From contig JAABPV010000033.1 in the NCBI GenBank assembly GCA_011391865.1, forward strand, positions 35,722 through 99,721: DNA of 64,000 nt, in the 5' to 3' direction. Under the pieces are notes generated by a model that saw only the letters and a list, made by a program, of their open reading frames with translations, was not told where the DNA came from and ran no database searches. Of the stretch, positions 55,275 through 63,923 are shown in pieces. How positions within the stretch are numbered: the first letter of the stretch is position 1; every line of letters begins with the position of its first letter. The DNA comes from Desulfobulbaceae bacterium (GTDB lineage Bacteria; Desulfobacterota; Desulfobulbia; Desulfobulbales; Desulfobulbaceae). Both the position numbers and the translations under genes were made by a program.

Positions 55275-56048
55275 TCAGCTCTCGGCCAATGATCGAATGA
55301 ACGGCCCGACCGCCGCTGCGCCTTCGCGGTCAACTAATTTGATGGTGGCAGTGCCGATCACCGCCATGTCCGCCCGGCCTTCCAGCATAGCCACATCCTC
55401 GCGGCTGGCGATGCCGAAGCCGACCGCAAGCGGCAGTTCTGTCGCTTTGCGGCAGCGGGACAGATAAGCAGCAAGGGAATCGTCCACCTCAGTGTGCTGC
55501 CCGGTCACGCCTTTGCGGGCCACGCAGTAGATGAAGCCGCCGCCTTGGCTGGCGACCTCGCGCATCCGCGCATCGGTGGAGGTTGGGGTGAAGAACATGA
55601 TCGCCGCCAAGTCCTGCTCTTTGGCTAACCGCAGATACTCGCTGCCCTCTTCCGGCGGCAGGTCGGGAATGATGAATCCCTTCATGCCCGTCTCCGCCGC
55701 TTGCCGGATGAACTCCTCCAGCCCGAAACGGAAAACAACGTTGTAATACGTCATGAAGAGGAAATTGACCTGAGGGAATTCCCGAACCATCTCAGCGGCA
55801 AACGCGAGACAGTCGCGCACCTTGATCCCTGCGGCCAGTGCTTCTTGATTGGCCTTGAGAATCACCGGGCCGTCAGCCATCGGCTCGGAAAAGGGAATCT
55901 GAAGCTCGATGCAGTCCACGCCGTTTTCCGCCATTTGCCGGATCACCTCGTGGTTGACAGCCAAAGAGGGATAGCCGAGCACCAAATGAGTCATCAGCAG
56001 CACAGGCTTCCGCGTCAGCCGCTGCCGCAAATCATCCTGCAAATTCAT
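55275..56048 (-). CDS. trpA: Tryptophan synthase alpha chain
   Basis: TrpA cleaves indole-3-glycerol phosphate to indole and glyceraldehyde 3-phosphate, passing indole to TrpB. 257 residues form a TIM barrel with catalytic Glu in IELQIPFSEP and Asp in PMADGPVI, the FIIPDLPPEE loop, FFTPTSTD, and the phosphate-binding GFGIAS. No other trp genes are adjacent in the window; upstream lies the DUF4838 gene, so trpA appears separated from the rest of the pathway. Confidence 0.92.
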   Translation of the reverse strand: MNLQDDLRQRLTRKPVLLMTHLVLGYPSLAVNHEVIRQMAENGVDCIELQIPFSEPMADGPVILKANQEALAAGIKVRDCLAFAAEMVREFPQVNFLFMTYYNVVFRFGLEEFIRQAAETGMKGFIIPDLPPEEGSEYLRLAKEQDLAAIMFFTPTSTDARMREVASQGGGFIYCVARKGVTGQHTEVDDSLAAYLSRCRKATELPLAVGFGIASREDVAMLEGRADMAVIGTATIKLVDREGAAAVGPFIRSLAES

Positions 56049-56087
56049 GTTGTAAATCCTGTAAAGAAAAACGGAAGATAACGCTGC

Positions 56088-58478
56088 TCAGTCTTTGGCC
56101 GTATAAATAAAAGGCCGCCGGAACATGCCGCCGTAATGATGCCGGACATCCGCCCGCAGGGCAAGGACATTTTTTCCCGGCTTCAGCTTGCCGCTCAGAT
56201 CAACGTCCCATTCAAAGCGGTAGTCGTTGTTCCACCAGAGCTTGTCGATCTCGCGATGCGCGATTTCCTCGCCGTTGAGATACAGCCAGCATTCATTGAA
56301 CAGGCCGGGAAAGCGGATGCGCAGTTTGTCCTTCTCCTTTCCGGCGGGAATCTCCGCCTCAGTCCGGTACCAAGCAAAACCGGTGTAGCTCTGCCGGTCA
56401 GGATTACGCACTCCCTGCGCCTGCATGTAGAGATCCGTCCGTAGCATCTCCCATTCTGAAGGCGGATAGTCTTTGCGCAGATCAAGGGAATAGGTGCCTT
56501 TGTTGGCATTCCAGAAGGTCATATCGAGCGGCCCGGCGGCGAAATTATCTTTGCTGCCGACATTCTTCGGATCACGACGGAAGGCCCATTCCAGCGGCAG
56601 CTTCAGCAGCAGCGCGCCCTTGTCGCCATTGACAAACTGATGCAGCTCGCGGTACTGCCTGACCTCGCCCGGCCACCACGCATAACCGTTTTCCTCCACG
56701 TTCATGCCTTTATACGTGGTGAAAATGCCGTTCATCACTGTCAGTTTCTCGCGGATGACCAAAGCCTGCTCGCCCAGTTTCACCGCCTTGGCATAGTCAA
56801 TCTCCGCAGCAGCGGCTCTGACCATGTCCAAATATAAATTGGTCAGATCGCAGCTCATCCGAGTGAAGGCGATGCGGTCGAGCCAGAGTTTTTCCTTGCC
56901 GGAAAGCGCAGTTTTTTTGCGCAAAGGCTCGGCCAGCTTTTCCGCCTCCTGCATCTTCTCCCGCATCAATTGCAGCAGCTCAGGACTGTAAATGGCTGGG
57001 GCGGCGAAATATTCATGCTCAGTAACGATGGTCTCGGCCCAGGCTTTGAAAACAGCATCCCAGTACACCTGCATCGGTTCTGCTGCCAGGCCGTAGAATT
57101 TTTCATAAAAATCGACCAGCAGGGCGGGAACGTCCGCGTCCGGGTTCCACATCAGCTGGCCCCGGAGATAAAGATTGAGAAAGGTGGTGGCGATGGCATT
57201 GCGGCTTTCGGTGCTGACACCAAGTATCCCGGCTTTGCGGTACTGCTGGACATCTTGCGCAAAAGCCTGATGCGAGGGATTGGGAATGTCGCGCCAGACC
57301 AGCATTCCTTGGTCGTAGTCATAGACAGAGAGCCGCCCGTCCATCACTTTCGCCCATTTGTGCAAAAATTCTTTGTATTCGCGGCGCGGCGGCGACTGGA
57401 TGGAGTCCATGCCGTGATTGGGATCAATGTCTATCGGTGCCAGCTCGCAGAAAAGCGGCTTTTCCGCCTTCATTTCCCGTACTGGCGGGATAGTCATGTT
57501 GCTGTAGGCGAGAAAACCTATTTTGGCCTGGCTGTTTGGGTGTTTCTGCTGAAGTATTTTTGCCACGCTGTTGTACAGCTCAAGAAACGCGTCGGTCATG
57601 CTCCAGCGGAGATAATATTTATCCCATTGCAGACGCATCAGCTCTTTGTCGCCGGGATATTCGGAATCATACACCCCGTCTTCCATGCTTAAGGAGAAGC
57701 TCTCGCCTGCGGCGTATTTCGCTTCCACCTTGGCGGCGATGTGCGCAGCAGTTTCCGGCGCGGTCAGCGGAATATTAAACACGCTCTTGCCCAAATCCTG
57801 CACATATTGGCCAATGGCGTGGCCAGCCGGAGGAAAACCGGCCTTGTCCTTGCCGACAGTCATGAAATTGCGCCGCTGGAAATCCTCCATGCCGTTCGTG
57901 TCGCCCAGCCAGGAAATCCAATATGTCCTGATCTCGAAAGGCGGCGCGTATGCATAATCTAATTTGCCAATCGTCAGCCGCCGCTGCTCTGGAATGCTTT
58001 CGCCGAATTCAGTCGGCATGAACCAGCGGCAGCCCCAGCGGCGCAACAGCTCGGCAACTGCGTAATAATGGCTGCTGTCGTTACTGCCAGCCAGATACAC
58101 GCGGTTGCCGCTGCGTTTGAGGACAATCGCGTCGCTGCGCAGAACGCCTTTGACCGTGACCGGCTTTTTCAGGGCCTCGGCAAGGCTGCTCTCCGCCTTC
58201 AGTGCTTCCTGGCCGATGAGCAGCAGCGGCTCTTTGCTTTTCAGAGCGGCGGTGATGGCCTCCGGCGTGTCGGCAATGGCAGGCTTTGCCCCGGACATCA
58301 TCTCGATGTATTTGGCCAAATCCTGCGCGGCCAGCTTTTCCTCCGGCCCGGCCTGCGCGGCGGCAACAATCACAGCGGCGGTTTTGCCTTGATCAGCAAT
58401 GACCAGCTCGTCCGCAGGTTTTTCCGCCGCGTGGGCGAAAGAAGCGGCGAGCAGCGCAAGAAGAAGAAGCAGTTGCAT
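56088..58478 (-). CDS. Secreted DUF4838 protein (glycoside-hydrolase-like)
   Basis: 796 residues from the ATG at 58478, with AAGGAG upstream and the signal peptide MQLLLLLALLAASFAHA. Residues ~25-150 resemble an alpha-glucuronidase N-terminal-like fold (PEEKLAAQDLAKYIEMMSGA, YAVAELLRRWGCRWFMPTE). The central DUF4838 barrel includes HGMDSIQSPPRREY, YDYDQGMLVW and GVSTESRNA. The C-terminal ~100 residues look like a carbohydrate-binding jelly roll (FPGLFNECWLYLNGEEIAH). It probably acts on an extracellular polysaccharide; the substrate is unknown. Confidence 0.75.
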   Translation of the reverse strand: MQLLLLLALLAASFAHAAEKPADELVIADQGKTAAVIVAAAQAGPEEKLAAQDLAKYIEMMSGAKPAIADTPEAITAALKSKEPLLLIGQEALKAESSLAEALKKPVTVKGVLRSDAIVLKRSGNRVYLAGSNDSSHYYAVAELLRRWGCRWFMPTEFGESIPEQRRLTIGKLDYAYAPPFEIRTYWISWLGDTNGMEDFQRRNFMTVGKDKAGFPPAGHAIGQYVQDLGKSVFNIPLTAPETAAHIAAKVEAKYAAGESFSLSMEDGVYDSEYPGDKELMRLQWDKYYLRWSMTDAFLELYNSVAKILQQKHPNSQAKIGFLAYSNMTIPPVREMKAEKPLFCELAPIDIDPNHGMDSIQSPPRREYKEFLHKWAKVMDGRLSVYDYDQGMLVWRDIPNPSHQAFAQDVQQYRKAGILGVSTESRNAIATTFLNLYLRGQLMWNPDADVPALLVDFYEKFYGLAAEPMQVYWDAVFKAWAETIVTEHEYFAAPAIYSPELLQLMREKMQEAEKLAEPLRKKTALSGKEKLWLDRIAFTRMSCDLTNLYLDMVRAAAAEIDYAKAVKLGEQALVIREKLTVMNGIFTTYKGMNVEENGYAWWPGEVRQYRELHQFVNGDKGALLLKLPLEWAFRRDPKNVGSKDNFAAGPLDMTFWNANKGTYSLDLRKDYPPSEWEMLRTDLYMQAQGVRNPDRQSYTGFAWYRTEAEIPAGKEKDKLRIRFPGLFNECWLYLNGEEIAHREIDKLWWNNDYRFEWDVDLSGKLKPGKNVLALRADVRHHYGGMFRRPFIYTAKD

Positions 58479-58595
58479 GGGAATCCGCTCCTTGAGCGGC
58501 AGCAGCGAGGGAGGAAAGGAGGGCAAAAGGGGCGAGATGTCAGGGGCGAAAAAATTTCCGCCCTGATTTTCTATACGAGTGAAGGCCGCGCCGTC

Positions 58596-58994
58596 TCACT
58601 CTTCATCAAGAACGCGGACAGCCGGTGTCATTCCCAGCTTGCGCGCCTGCTTGCAGAAATTGTGGTCAAAGGTGTGCAGCACCGCCTGCTCACAGGCAGC
58701 CAAGTGCATTGCATCTGCAAAATCAGCGCCAACAGCATACCAGCTTATGGCCTTCTCAATCCGCGCGGCATCTTCCAGCACCACGTTTTCAACTTCAAGC
58801 AGCAATCTGAAAAAGGCCAGCAGCTCTTCGCGGCTTCTGCGGTAACGTGAGCGCAGAACCCATTCGGTTTCCAGCAGAACTGTGTTCGGAATGAAGACGG
58901 CATTGTCAATCAGCAGAGATTCCGCCAGATCAGCCTGCCGCTGATCGTCATCAGCAAGAAGACGCACGAGAAGGCAGGTGTCAAAGGCTGTCAT
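58596..58994 (-). CDS. PIN domain toxin (VapC-like)
   Basis: 132 residues starting MTAFDTCLLVRLLADDD. Acidic active-site residues are visible: Asp in FDTCLLV, Glu in LLETEWVL, Asp in GADFADAMH and Asp in TFDHNF. These are the PIN ribonuclease signature. The ATG overlaps the antitoxin stop as ATGA (58994-58991). Confidence 0.85.
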   Translation of the reverse strand: MTAFDTCLLVRLLADDDQRQADLAESLLIDNAVFIPNTVLLETEWVLRSRYRRSREELLAFFRLLLEVENVVLEDAARIEKAISWYAVGADFADAMHLAACEQAVLHTFDHNFCKQARKLGMTPAVRVLDEE

Positions 58995-59248
58995 TCGTCT
59001 TCCCTGCAATCGACAGGAGAGCAGAGCTGCTCATCAGACAGCGGCTTGCCATGATGTTTCAGAAAACCGCGCAGCTCTTCCAGCCGACATTTTTTCTTCT
59101 GCGGTCTTTTAGGCTGAAGCAGCACAGTGGAGGAGATTATGCTGATGCTCAACTCTATGCCGGTCTGCCAATTGAGAACATCCCGGACTGCTGCCGGGAT
59201 ATTGATCTGGCCAGATTCAGAGAGCTGCACAGTTACTTCCCTGCCCAT
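58991..59248 (-). CDS. AbrB/SpoVT-type antitoxin
   Basis: 85 residues. The N-terminal swapped-hairpin motif VTVQLSESGQINIPAAVRDVL and IELSISIISSTVLLQP is AbrB/MazE-like DNA binding. The C-terminal ~35 residues are basic and would cover the toxin. It precedes and is coupled to the PIN toxin gene, forming a VapBC-like pair. Confidence 0.85.
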   Translation of the reverse strand: MGREVTVQLSESGQINIPAAVRDVLNWQTGIELSISIISSTVLLQPKRPQKKKCRLEELRGFLKHHGKPLSDEQLCSPVDCREDE

Positions 59249-59256
59249 CGTTTTCC

Positions 59257-59364
59257 TCTCAATCCCTTCTTCGTCAGGGCATGACTTCCGAGCCGCTATC
59301 AGACTTAATTGTGAAAGAGGAAGAATGAAGTCTCAATCCCTTCTTCGTCAGGGCATGACTTCCG
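59257..59364. CRISPR. Two-repeat CRISPR remnant
   Basis: Two identical 34-base copies (59257-59290 and 59331-59364), beginning TCTCAATCCCTTCTTCG and ending GGGCATGACTTCCG, flank a 40-base unique spacer. CCCT and AGGG within the repeat can form a short hairpin, and the CAATCCCTT start is common in CRISPR repeats. No cas genes are nearby. It could be a decayed or mobile mini-array. The rest of the gap to 59586 shows nothing I recognise. Confidence 0.6.
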
Positions 59365-59586
59365 GGGGCAGCTTTTTTTTCGCCAATGGAATCAAAATGC
59401 TTGATGCCCATTTTCCAGCTCTCCCGGCTGCTTCCAGTGCCGCATCGCGCCGCACAGCTTATTCTAACACAGCATCCTGTTTTGTCCACTCTTTTCGACT
59501 GCCTCGGCAGACAAATCAGCCCTTGCTGCTTGCGCAGCTGTCAGGGGCGAAAGAATTTCCGCCCCTGCTCTTTACGCAGGAAGGCG

Positions 59587-60195
59587 TTACAGCACCGCCG
59601 TCACCGTGTTGCTCGGCCCGCCATCGCCTGCTTTGTTGACCGCAATCACGCGGTATTCAAACTCCTTGCCGCGCGTCTGATTGTTGAGCGTGATTTCCGT
59701 GTCCACCGCCATCCCGGCCAATTTCCACGCGCCGCCGCCTTCGCTCAAATCCCGCCGCTCGATTCTGTAGGAAGCCGCCGCGCCGCCGTCCGCAGGCTTT
59801 TTCCAATCCAGCGTCAGCCAGCCCGCGCCCTGCTCCAGCGCTTCAAGCAGCCTCGGCTGGCCAGGCACTTGCAGCGCGTGCGGCTCCGCCCTGCCGCCCC
59901 AGCCTAATTCCGATAATTTGGAATCATCGCCATGCACCGTGTCTTCGGCATAGTGGAGCATGGTTTTCATGTCTGTCATCAGAGAGTCAAAGTCGGCCTG
60001 CTTGGCATCGGTGGCCTGCTTCGCCGCTGCCTGCGTGCTGACCTGCGCATCGCTGGAGCTGACCGCCGCGTCCAGCCGGGCTTGCAGCTGCGCGGGAGTG
60101 ATCGGCGGCGCGGGGAAGTTCGGATTGTTGGTAAATCCGCTGATCATTTTCTGCGCCAGGGCGATGATTTTTGATTCAGTGTTCGGAAAACGCAT
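59587..60195 (-). CDS. Fibronectin type III domain protein
   Basis: 202 residues from the ATG at 60195 with AAGGAGGG upstream. The N-terminal ~110 residues are helical (DAKQADFDSLMTDMKTMLHY). The C-terminal ~95 residues are an Fn3 domain (LTLDWKKPADGGAAASYRIE, EFEYRVIAVNKAGDGGPSN). There is no signal peptide. Similar small proteins are known from several environmental bacteria, but the role is unknown. Confidence 0.7.
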   Translation of the reverse strand: MRFPNTESKIIALAQKMISGFTNNPNFPAPPITPAQLQARLDAAVSSSDAQVSTQAAAKQATDAKQADFDSLMTDMKTMLHYAEDTVHGDDSKLSELGWGGRAEPHALQVPGQPRLLEALEQGAGWLTLDWKKPADGGAAASYRIERRDLSEGGGAWKLAGMAVDTEITLNNQTRGKEFEYRVIAVNKAGDGGPSNTVTAVL

Positions 60196-60304
60196 GGTCA
60201 ACCCTCCTTGCTCTGATGTTTGTTTTTGTGTCTGAACTGCCAGCCCGCATGTGTCTCAACACACGCATTGTCTCGATATTTTATAGTTTTTTCTCGGCGG
60301 ATGC

Positions 60305-60560
60305 GCGTTTAAATCGTCCTGATTTAAATTGAAATCGGAGCGATTCACATTTAAATTGCCCTGATTCACATTGAAATCAGCCCGATTTAAGTGTGAATTG
60401 ACCCGATTCACATTGAAATCGGGCCGTTTTCGATCGAAATTGCCCTGATTTAAGTTGAAAACGGGATGATTCACATTGAAATCGTGCCGATTTAAATCGA
60501 AAATGGGTTGATTTCAGTGTGAATCGGGGCGATTTCAATTGAGTTTGGGGCGATTTAAAC
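60305..60560. repeat. 21-bp degenerate tandem repeat array (about 12 units)
   Basis: Units begin at 60321 and every 21 bp to 60552, most starting GATTYA and containing TTGAAATC. A partial unit precedes them at 60305. On the minus strand they read as heptads such as DFNVNRA and DFNLNQD in an ORF at 60474-60256 that lacks a ribosome binding site. The period and heptad reading match the array at 43665, though the sequence differs. The remainder of the gap 60196-60652 holds nothing I recognise. Confidence 0.7.
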
Positions 60561-60652
60561 GGCAGACAACCGAGACGCGAACGCCTGACGGCTGCCTGCC
60601 GCCAGTCTGCAAGCAGCTCTTCTGGCTTCCGACGGTCTCGTTGAAACAGCAG

Positions 60653-61609
60653 CTAATTTCCAGCCATAATTATATTAAAACGAGGCAGATCAAATACTGC
60701 AATTCTGTATTCCTCTCCTGTTCCGCCATTCCATCCTAAATCCTGTATATTTTCCAGCCGTTTCCTGAACGATTTCTTGGACGCAGGACTTTCGTCTTGG
60801 TTAAACGCTTCAACAATTGGCCAAAATTCAGCGTTGTCAATCAGCTTTATCTTGTTTTTCATCTCAACAAAGAACGGTCTTATATTTTCAGCCAACTGAT
60901 TGTCCATGACACCGCGTGCGCCAGAGCCATCTTGTAAAAGAAAAACTAATTTCAGATGATTTTTCCCTGCGAGAATGCCTCTGATGATTTTTGACACTCT
61001 GCCGCTGAATCTTTCAGCCTTGTCTTGGATATCTACTTCATCGTCCGCCGCATGGTCGGCAACCGCCCCGGAAAATGCAAAAATAACATCTCGATTGTTT
61101 GCTTTTGCCCATTTTTCTATCTTGTCAGATAAACCAAAAAGATAGTTGTCGTACTCTTCCCCAACGCTTTCTGCATATTCAGTGCTTAACGGCTCATAGC
61201 TTGAATAAAATCCAGAAATAAAACTATTTTCATTTAGAAGCCAATCGCTGACGATCTCGATGTCTTCATCAATTAAGCCGGAAACATTGATGCCTTCTTT
61301 CCAATAAGTAGCGTGATCTCTATGAAGACCATTTATTTCGCTGCCCCTGCCTGTTAATCCGACAAGTATTTTGCTGTCACTTGCGTTGCACCAAGCACGT
61401 ATTTTATCCTTATCATAATTAACTAAGAACTCATCCCATTTTGTAAACTGCAATATAAATAAATCAATACCATGTTTTTTACTTTCCTCGAAAGTTGGTA
61501 TTGTGTCCACGACTTGATGGTTGTAAAATTGAATAAATCCAGCTAAAGCGGATTGTTTTATCTCAGCGTTAGGCATGGATGATGCTGCGTCGAATGCACT
61601 GTGGTTCAT
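60653..61609 (-). CDS. Unrecognised cytosolic protein
   Basis: 318 residues, without signal peptide or TM. Alternating strands and helices such as DLFILQFTKWDEFL, SKILVGLTGRGSEI, FISGFYSSYEP and DVIFAFSGAVADHA would suit a TIM-barrel or glycosidase-like fold, but no family is assigned. Its base composition is richer in A+T than the surrounding genes, as are the downstream cupin and restriction genes, suggesting acquired DNA. Confidence 0.4.
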   Translation of the reverse strand: MNHSAFDAASSMPNAEIKQSALAGFIQFYNHQVVDTIPTFEESKKHGIDLFILQFTKWDEFLVNYDKDKIRAWCNASDSKILVGLTGRGSEINGLHRDHATYWKEGINVSGLIDEDIEIVSDWLLNENSFISGFYSSYEPLSTEYAESVGEEYDNYLFGLSDKIEKWAKANNRDVIFAFSGAVADHAADDEVDIQDKAERFSGRVSKIIRGILAGKNHLKLVFLLQDGSGARGVMDNQLAENIRPFFVEMKNKIKLIDNAEFWPIVEAFNQDESPASKKSFRKRLENIQDLGWNGGTGEEYRIAVFDLPRFNIIMAGN

Positions 61610-61673
61610 CTTTTCATTCCTGTTAGAAGGTTAGTAAAAACATTTACACTTCTCACTTTAAGTGAGGCATCAT

Positions 61674-61697
61674 AAAAAAAACTATATCAAGATATAG
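61674..61697 (-). terminator. Terminator after the cupin gene
   Basis: On the minus strand CTATATC, TT and GATATAG are followed by eight T. It starts four bases after the cupin stop. A further palindrome, CTCACTT-T-AAGTGAG, lies at 61652-61666. Confidence 0.65.
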
Positions 61698-61700
61698 ATG

Positions 61701-61976
61701 CTATCCAAAAAGATAATGCTTGCGAACAGGCTCTTTAATCTCCCACACGCAATCCATTCCTTCGGGGAAGGTGACAAGATCACCTTTGCCAATCTGCACC
61801 GGCTCGCCATTTGCAGGCGTGACAACAACGCTGCCTTCAAGGAAATAACAGGTTTCCTGCTCATCATAATGCCACGGAAAGCTGGAAATCTCTTTTGTCC
61901 AAATTGCCCAGCTCCGCACTCCGAGTTCTTGCAGCCTTTGCTCGGCAGGATTCTTTTCCACTTGAATGGCAGTCAT
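61701..61976 (-). CDS. Small cupin domain protein
   Basis: 91 residues: an N-terminal WAIWTKEISSFPWHYDEQETCYFLEG and GDLVTFPEGMDCVWEIKEPV, the DUF861-type cupin fold. The metal ligands (His, Glu, and second-motif residues) are partly kept. Substrate unknown. Confidence 0.75.
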   Translation of the reverse strand: MTAIQVEKNPAEQRLQELGVRSWAIWTKEISSFPWHYDEQETCYFLEGSVVVTPANGEPVQIGKGDLVTFPEGMDCVWEIKEPVRKHYLFG

Positions 61977-62108
61977 CTCGTCTGATATGGCGGAGTTTAT
62001 TTTTTCGGGGGATCAGGAAGGAGGATAACCGCCAAGTTTATTTCGGCTGGCCATGCTTGTCAAGAGAAAAACTGCAGAATTTCTTGAGTGCAAAGCGGAA
62101 AGCGAATG

Positions 62109-62849
62109 TCACAAAATGGTTATCCAAGATGGATCAAATTTGATCGACTGCAACACTTCATCGCGGTCAAGCAGCGGAGGTTCTTTTATTCTGACCGCCA
62201 GCCGTTCTTCAGGAACATTTTCAATAATGGTGAACTGAGAGCCATGCGGTTGCCAAGTAAATAAATGCCGTTCATCCGTCTTGGTATATCCTTCAAGATT
62301 GTTGCGTTCATTCCATTGCCACCAATACTGATCAGCAGGATACATAATCGTATCAAATTCAAAAGCAGCAAGTTCAAGTAGATCGTTGGACTTAATCAGC
62401 ACTACAGTTCGGACATGCCGGTATAACTTGCGGATTCCAGCAACCCGTTCATTCCAGATCGCCAAAATTTTTTCACCAAGCTCATTCGGTTCGCATCTGC
62501 TTATTTCTTTGTCGCCAAAGGAATACACAGGCGAGTTGCGTCCTGAAATGAGACGAACTTTGGCGACAGTGGATGGCTTGGGATTTTTGACGGTTTTGGC
62601 ACCCCAAGCGGTCTGCTCCAAGACGACATCATCAAGTCCGACATTGGAAGGTTTCCATTCCGCCCCGATCAAGCGGGCAAAAATCTCTTCCCAGTCCTGT
62701 CCTTCAAGCCGGGCATCTTTTCCCCTGCTGGCAAGCAGATAAATGACCTCACGGCCTAGGCCTAAGTTGACTGCAAAATGTTCAGGAAATTTGTTAAGCG
62801 GATATGGCGGCTGATACTTTTCCACTGTCCGCAGCTTTGGCGATTTCAT
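62109..62849 (-). CDS. Type II restriction endonuclease candidate
   Basis: 246 residues, overlapping the end of the C5-methyltransferase gene by 56 bases. The N-terminus has NLGLGREVIYLLASRGKDARLEGQDWEEIFARL and the middle VVLEQTAWGAKTVK, where the Asp/Glu and E-x-K could be part of a PD-(D/E)xK site. The C-terminus is rich in aromatic residues (YWWQWNERNN). The pairing with the methyltransferase is the main evidence; the recognition site is not known. Confidence 0.6.
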   Translation of the reverse strand: MKSPKLRTVEKYQPPYPLNKFPEHFAVNLGLGREVIYLLASRGKDARLEGQDWEEIFARLIGAEWKPSNVGLDDVVLEQTAWGAKTVKNPKPSTVAKVRLISGRNSPVYSFGDKEISRCEPNELGEKILAIWNERVAGIRKLYRHVRTVVLIKSNDLLELAAFEFDTIMYPADQYWWQWNERNNLEGYTKTDERHLFTWQPHGSQFTIIENVPEERLAVRIKEPPLLDRDEVLQSIKFDPSWITIL

Positions 62850-63873
62850 TATATTTTCTTTCTGCTATAAACAAATTGAGCTGACGGGCAGCTGTTTCCT
62901 GTGCATTCACAGAAACCCATCCGCAAGCCTCAAGTACATTCTTGATCACCGCTTTGGCAACAGGCACCGGCAGGCTGTTTCCTGCCTGTTTCCTAGCTTG
63001 GGCATAACTGGAGATGATTTTGAATTCCTCTGGAAATCCTTGCAACCGGAACATTTCTCTGGCTGTCAGCCGCCGTTCTCCATTGACCAGCAGATAATTA
63101 TAGGAAGCCCCTGCCCGCAAGGCGCAGGAAAAAGGATATGCACTTATGTTGCCGGATTTGTTTTCATGCCAGATCGTCGGTTCTGCTGAGGGCTGCTTTC
63201 GGCTCAACCGCTTCTTTCTGATATGCTCCGAGGCAAAATACTCTTCAGGCACCTCATGTTCAAGAATATCCTTGAGCGGGCGCATGAGCATCTTTGCGGT
63301 AGGCCACTGAAACGGGCAAGGCGTGCGGAAACCGACAAGAAAGATGCGCTCTCTTTTCTGCGGCAATCCGAAATCCAGCGCATTGAGAATCTTGTATCCG
63401 GCATAATAGCCCAGTTCACGCAAAATTTCTAAGATTGCCCGCAAGGTCTCTCCCTTGTTGTGTCCTGCCAGCAGCTTCACGTTTTCAAGAACAAAGACAG
63501 AGGGCTTCTTTGCGTCGAGGATTCTTGCAATCTCAAAAAAGAGCGTGCCTCTGGCATCCAAAAAACCTTTCCGCTGACCGATGATGCTGAAGGGCTGGCA
63601 AGGGAAACCCGCCAGAAGAATGTCATGCTCTGGAATGGATGCAGCCGAAATTGCCGTGATGTCGCCCTGCGGCAGTTCACCGAAATTTGCCTGATAGACC
63701 CGCTGGCATTCCTTGTCGATCTCGCTACTGAAAACACATTCGGCAGCAAGGCCAGACTCTGCCGCCGCACGTTGCATGGCATAACGGAAACCGCCGACTC
63801 CGGCAAACAGGTCAATGTATCTGATCACTCTCCCGCTCTTTTTAATGGTTATCCGAGGTCTGATTCGTTTCAC
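62794..63873 (-). CDS. dcm: DNA (cytosine-5)-methyltransferase
   Basis: 359 residues with a GTG start; another GTG lies at the RVIRYIDL segment. Motif I is IDLFAGVGGFRYAM, motif IV carries the catalytic Cys in AGFPCQPFSIIGQRKGF, motif VI is FVLENVK, motif VIII FGLPQKRERIFLVGF, and motif X QAGNSLPVPVAKAV. The target recognition region lies near residues 215-275. It protects the sites cut by the overlapping endonuclease. Confidence 0.92.
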   Translation of the reverse strand: MKRIRPRITIKKSGRVIRYIDLFAGVGGFRYAMQRAAAESGLAAECVFSSEIDKECQRVYQANFGELPQGDITAISAASIPEHDILLAGFPCQPFSIIGQRKGFLDARGTLFFEIARILDAKKPSVFVLENVKLLAGHNKGETLRAILEILRELGYYAGYKILNALDFGLPQKRERIFLVGFRTPCPFQWPTAKMLMRPLKDILEHEVPEEYFASEHIRKKRLSRKQPSAEPTIWHENKSGNISAYPFSCALRAGASYNYLLVNGERRLTAREMFRLQGFPEEFKIISSYAQARKQAGNSLPVPVAKAVIKNVLEACGWVSVNAQETAARQLNLFIAERKYNEIAKAADSGKVSAAISA

Positions 63874-63923
63874 TCAAGCAAGCCTGAAAACATGAGCAAC
63901 ATCTAAATGCATTATCAAAAAAG

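Noticed and set aside
60256..60474. Minus-strand frame of DFNVN heptads as a gene
   Set aside because: It starts inside the array without a ribosome binding site; repeat structure explains the open frame.
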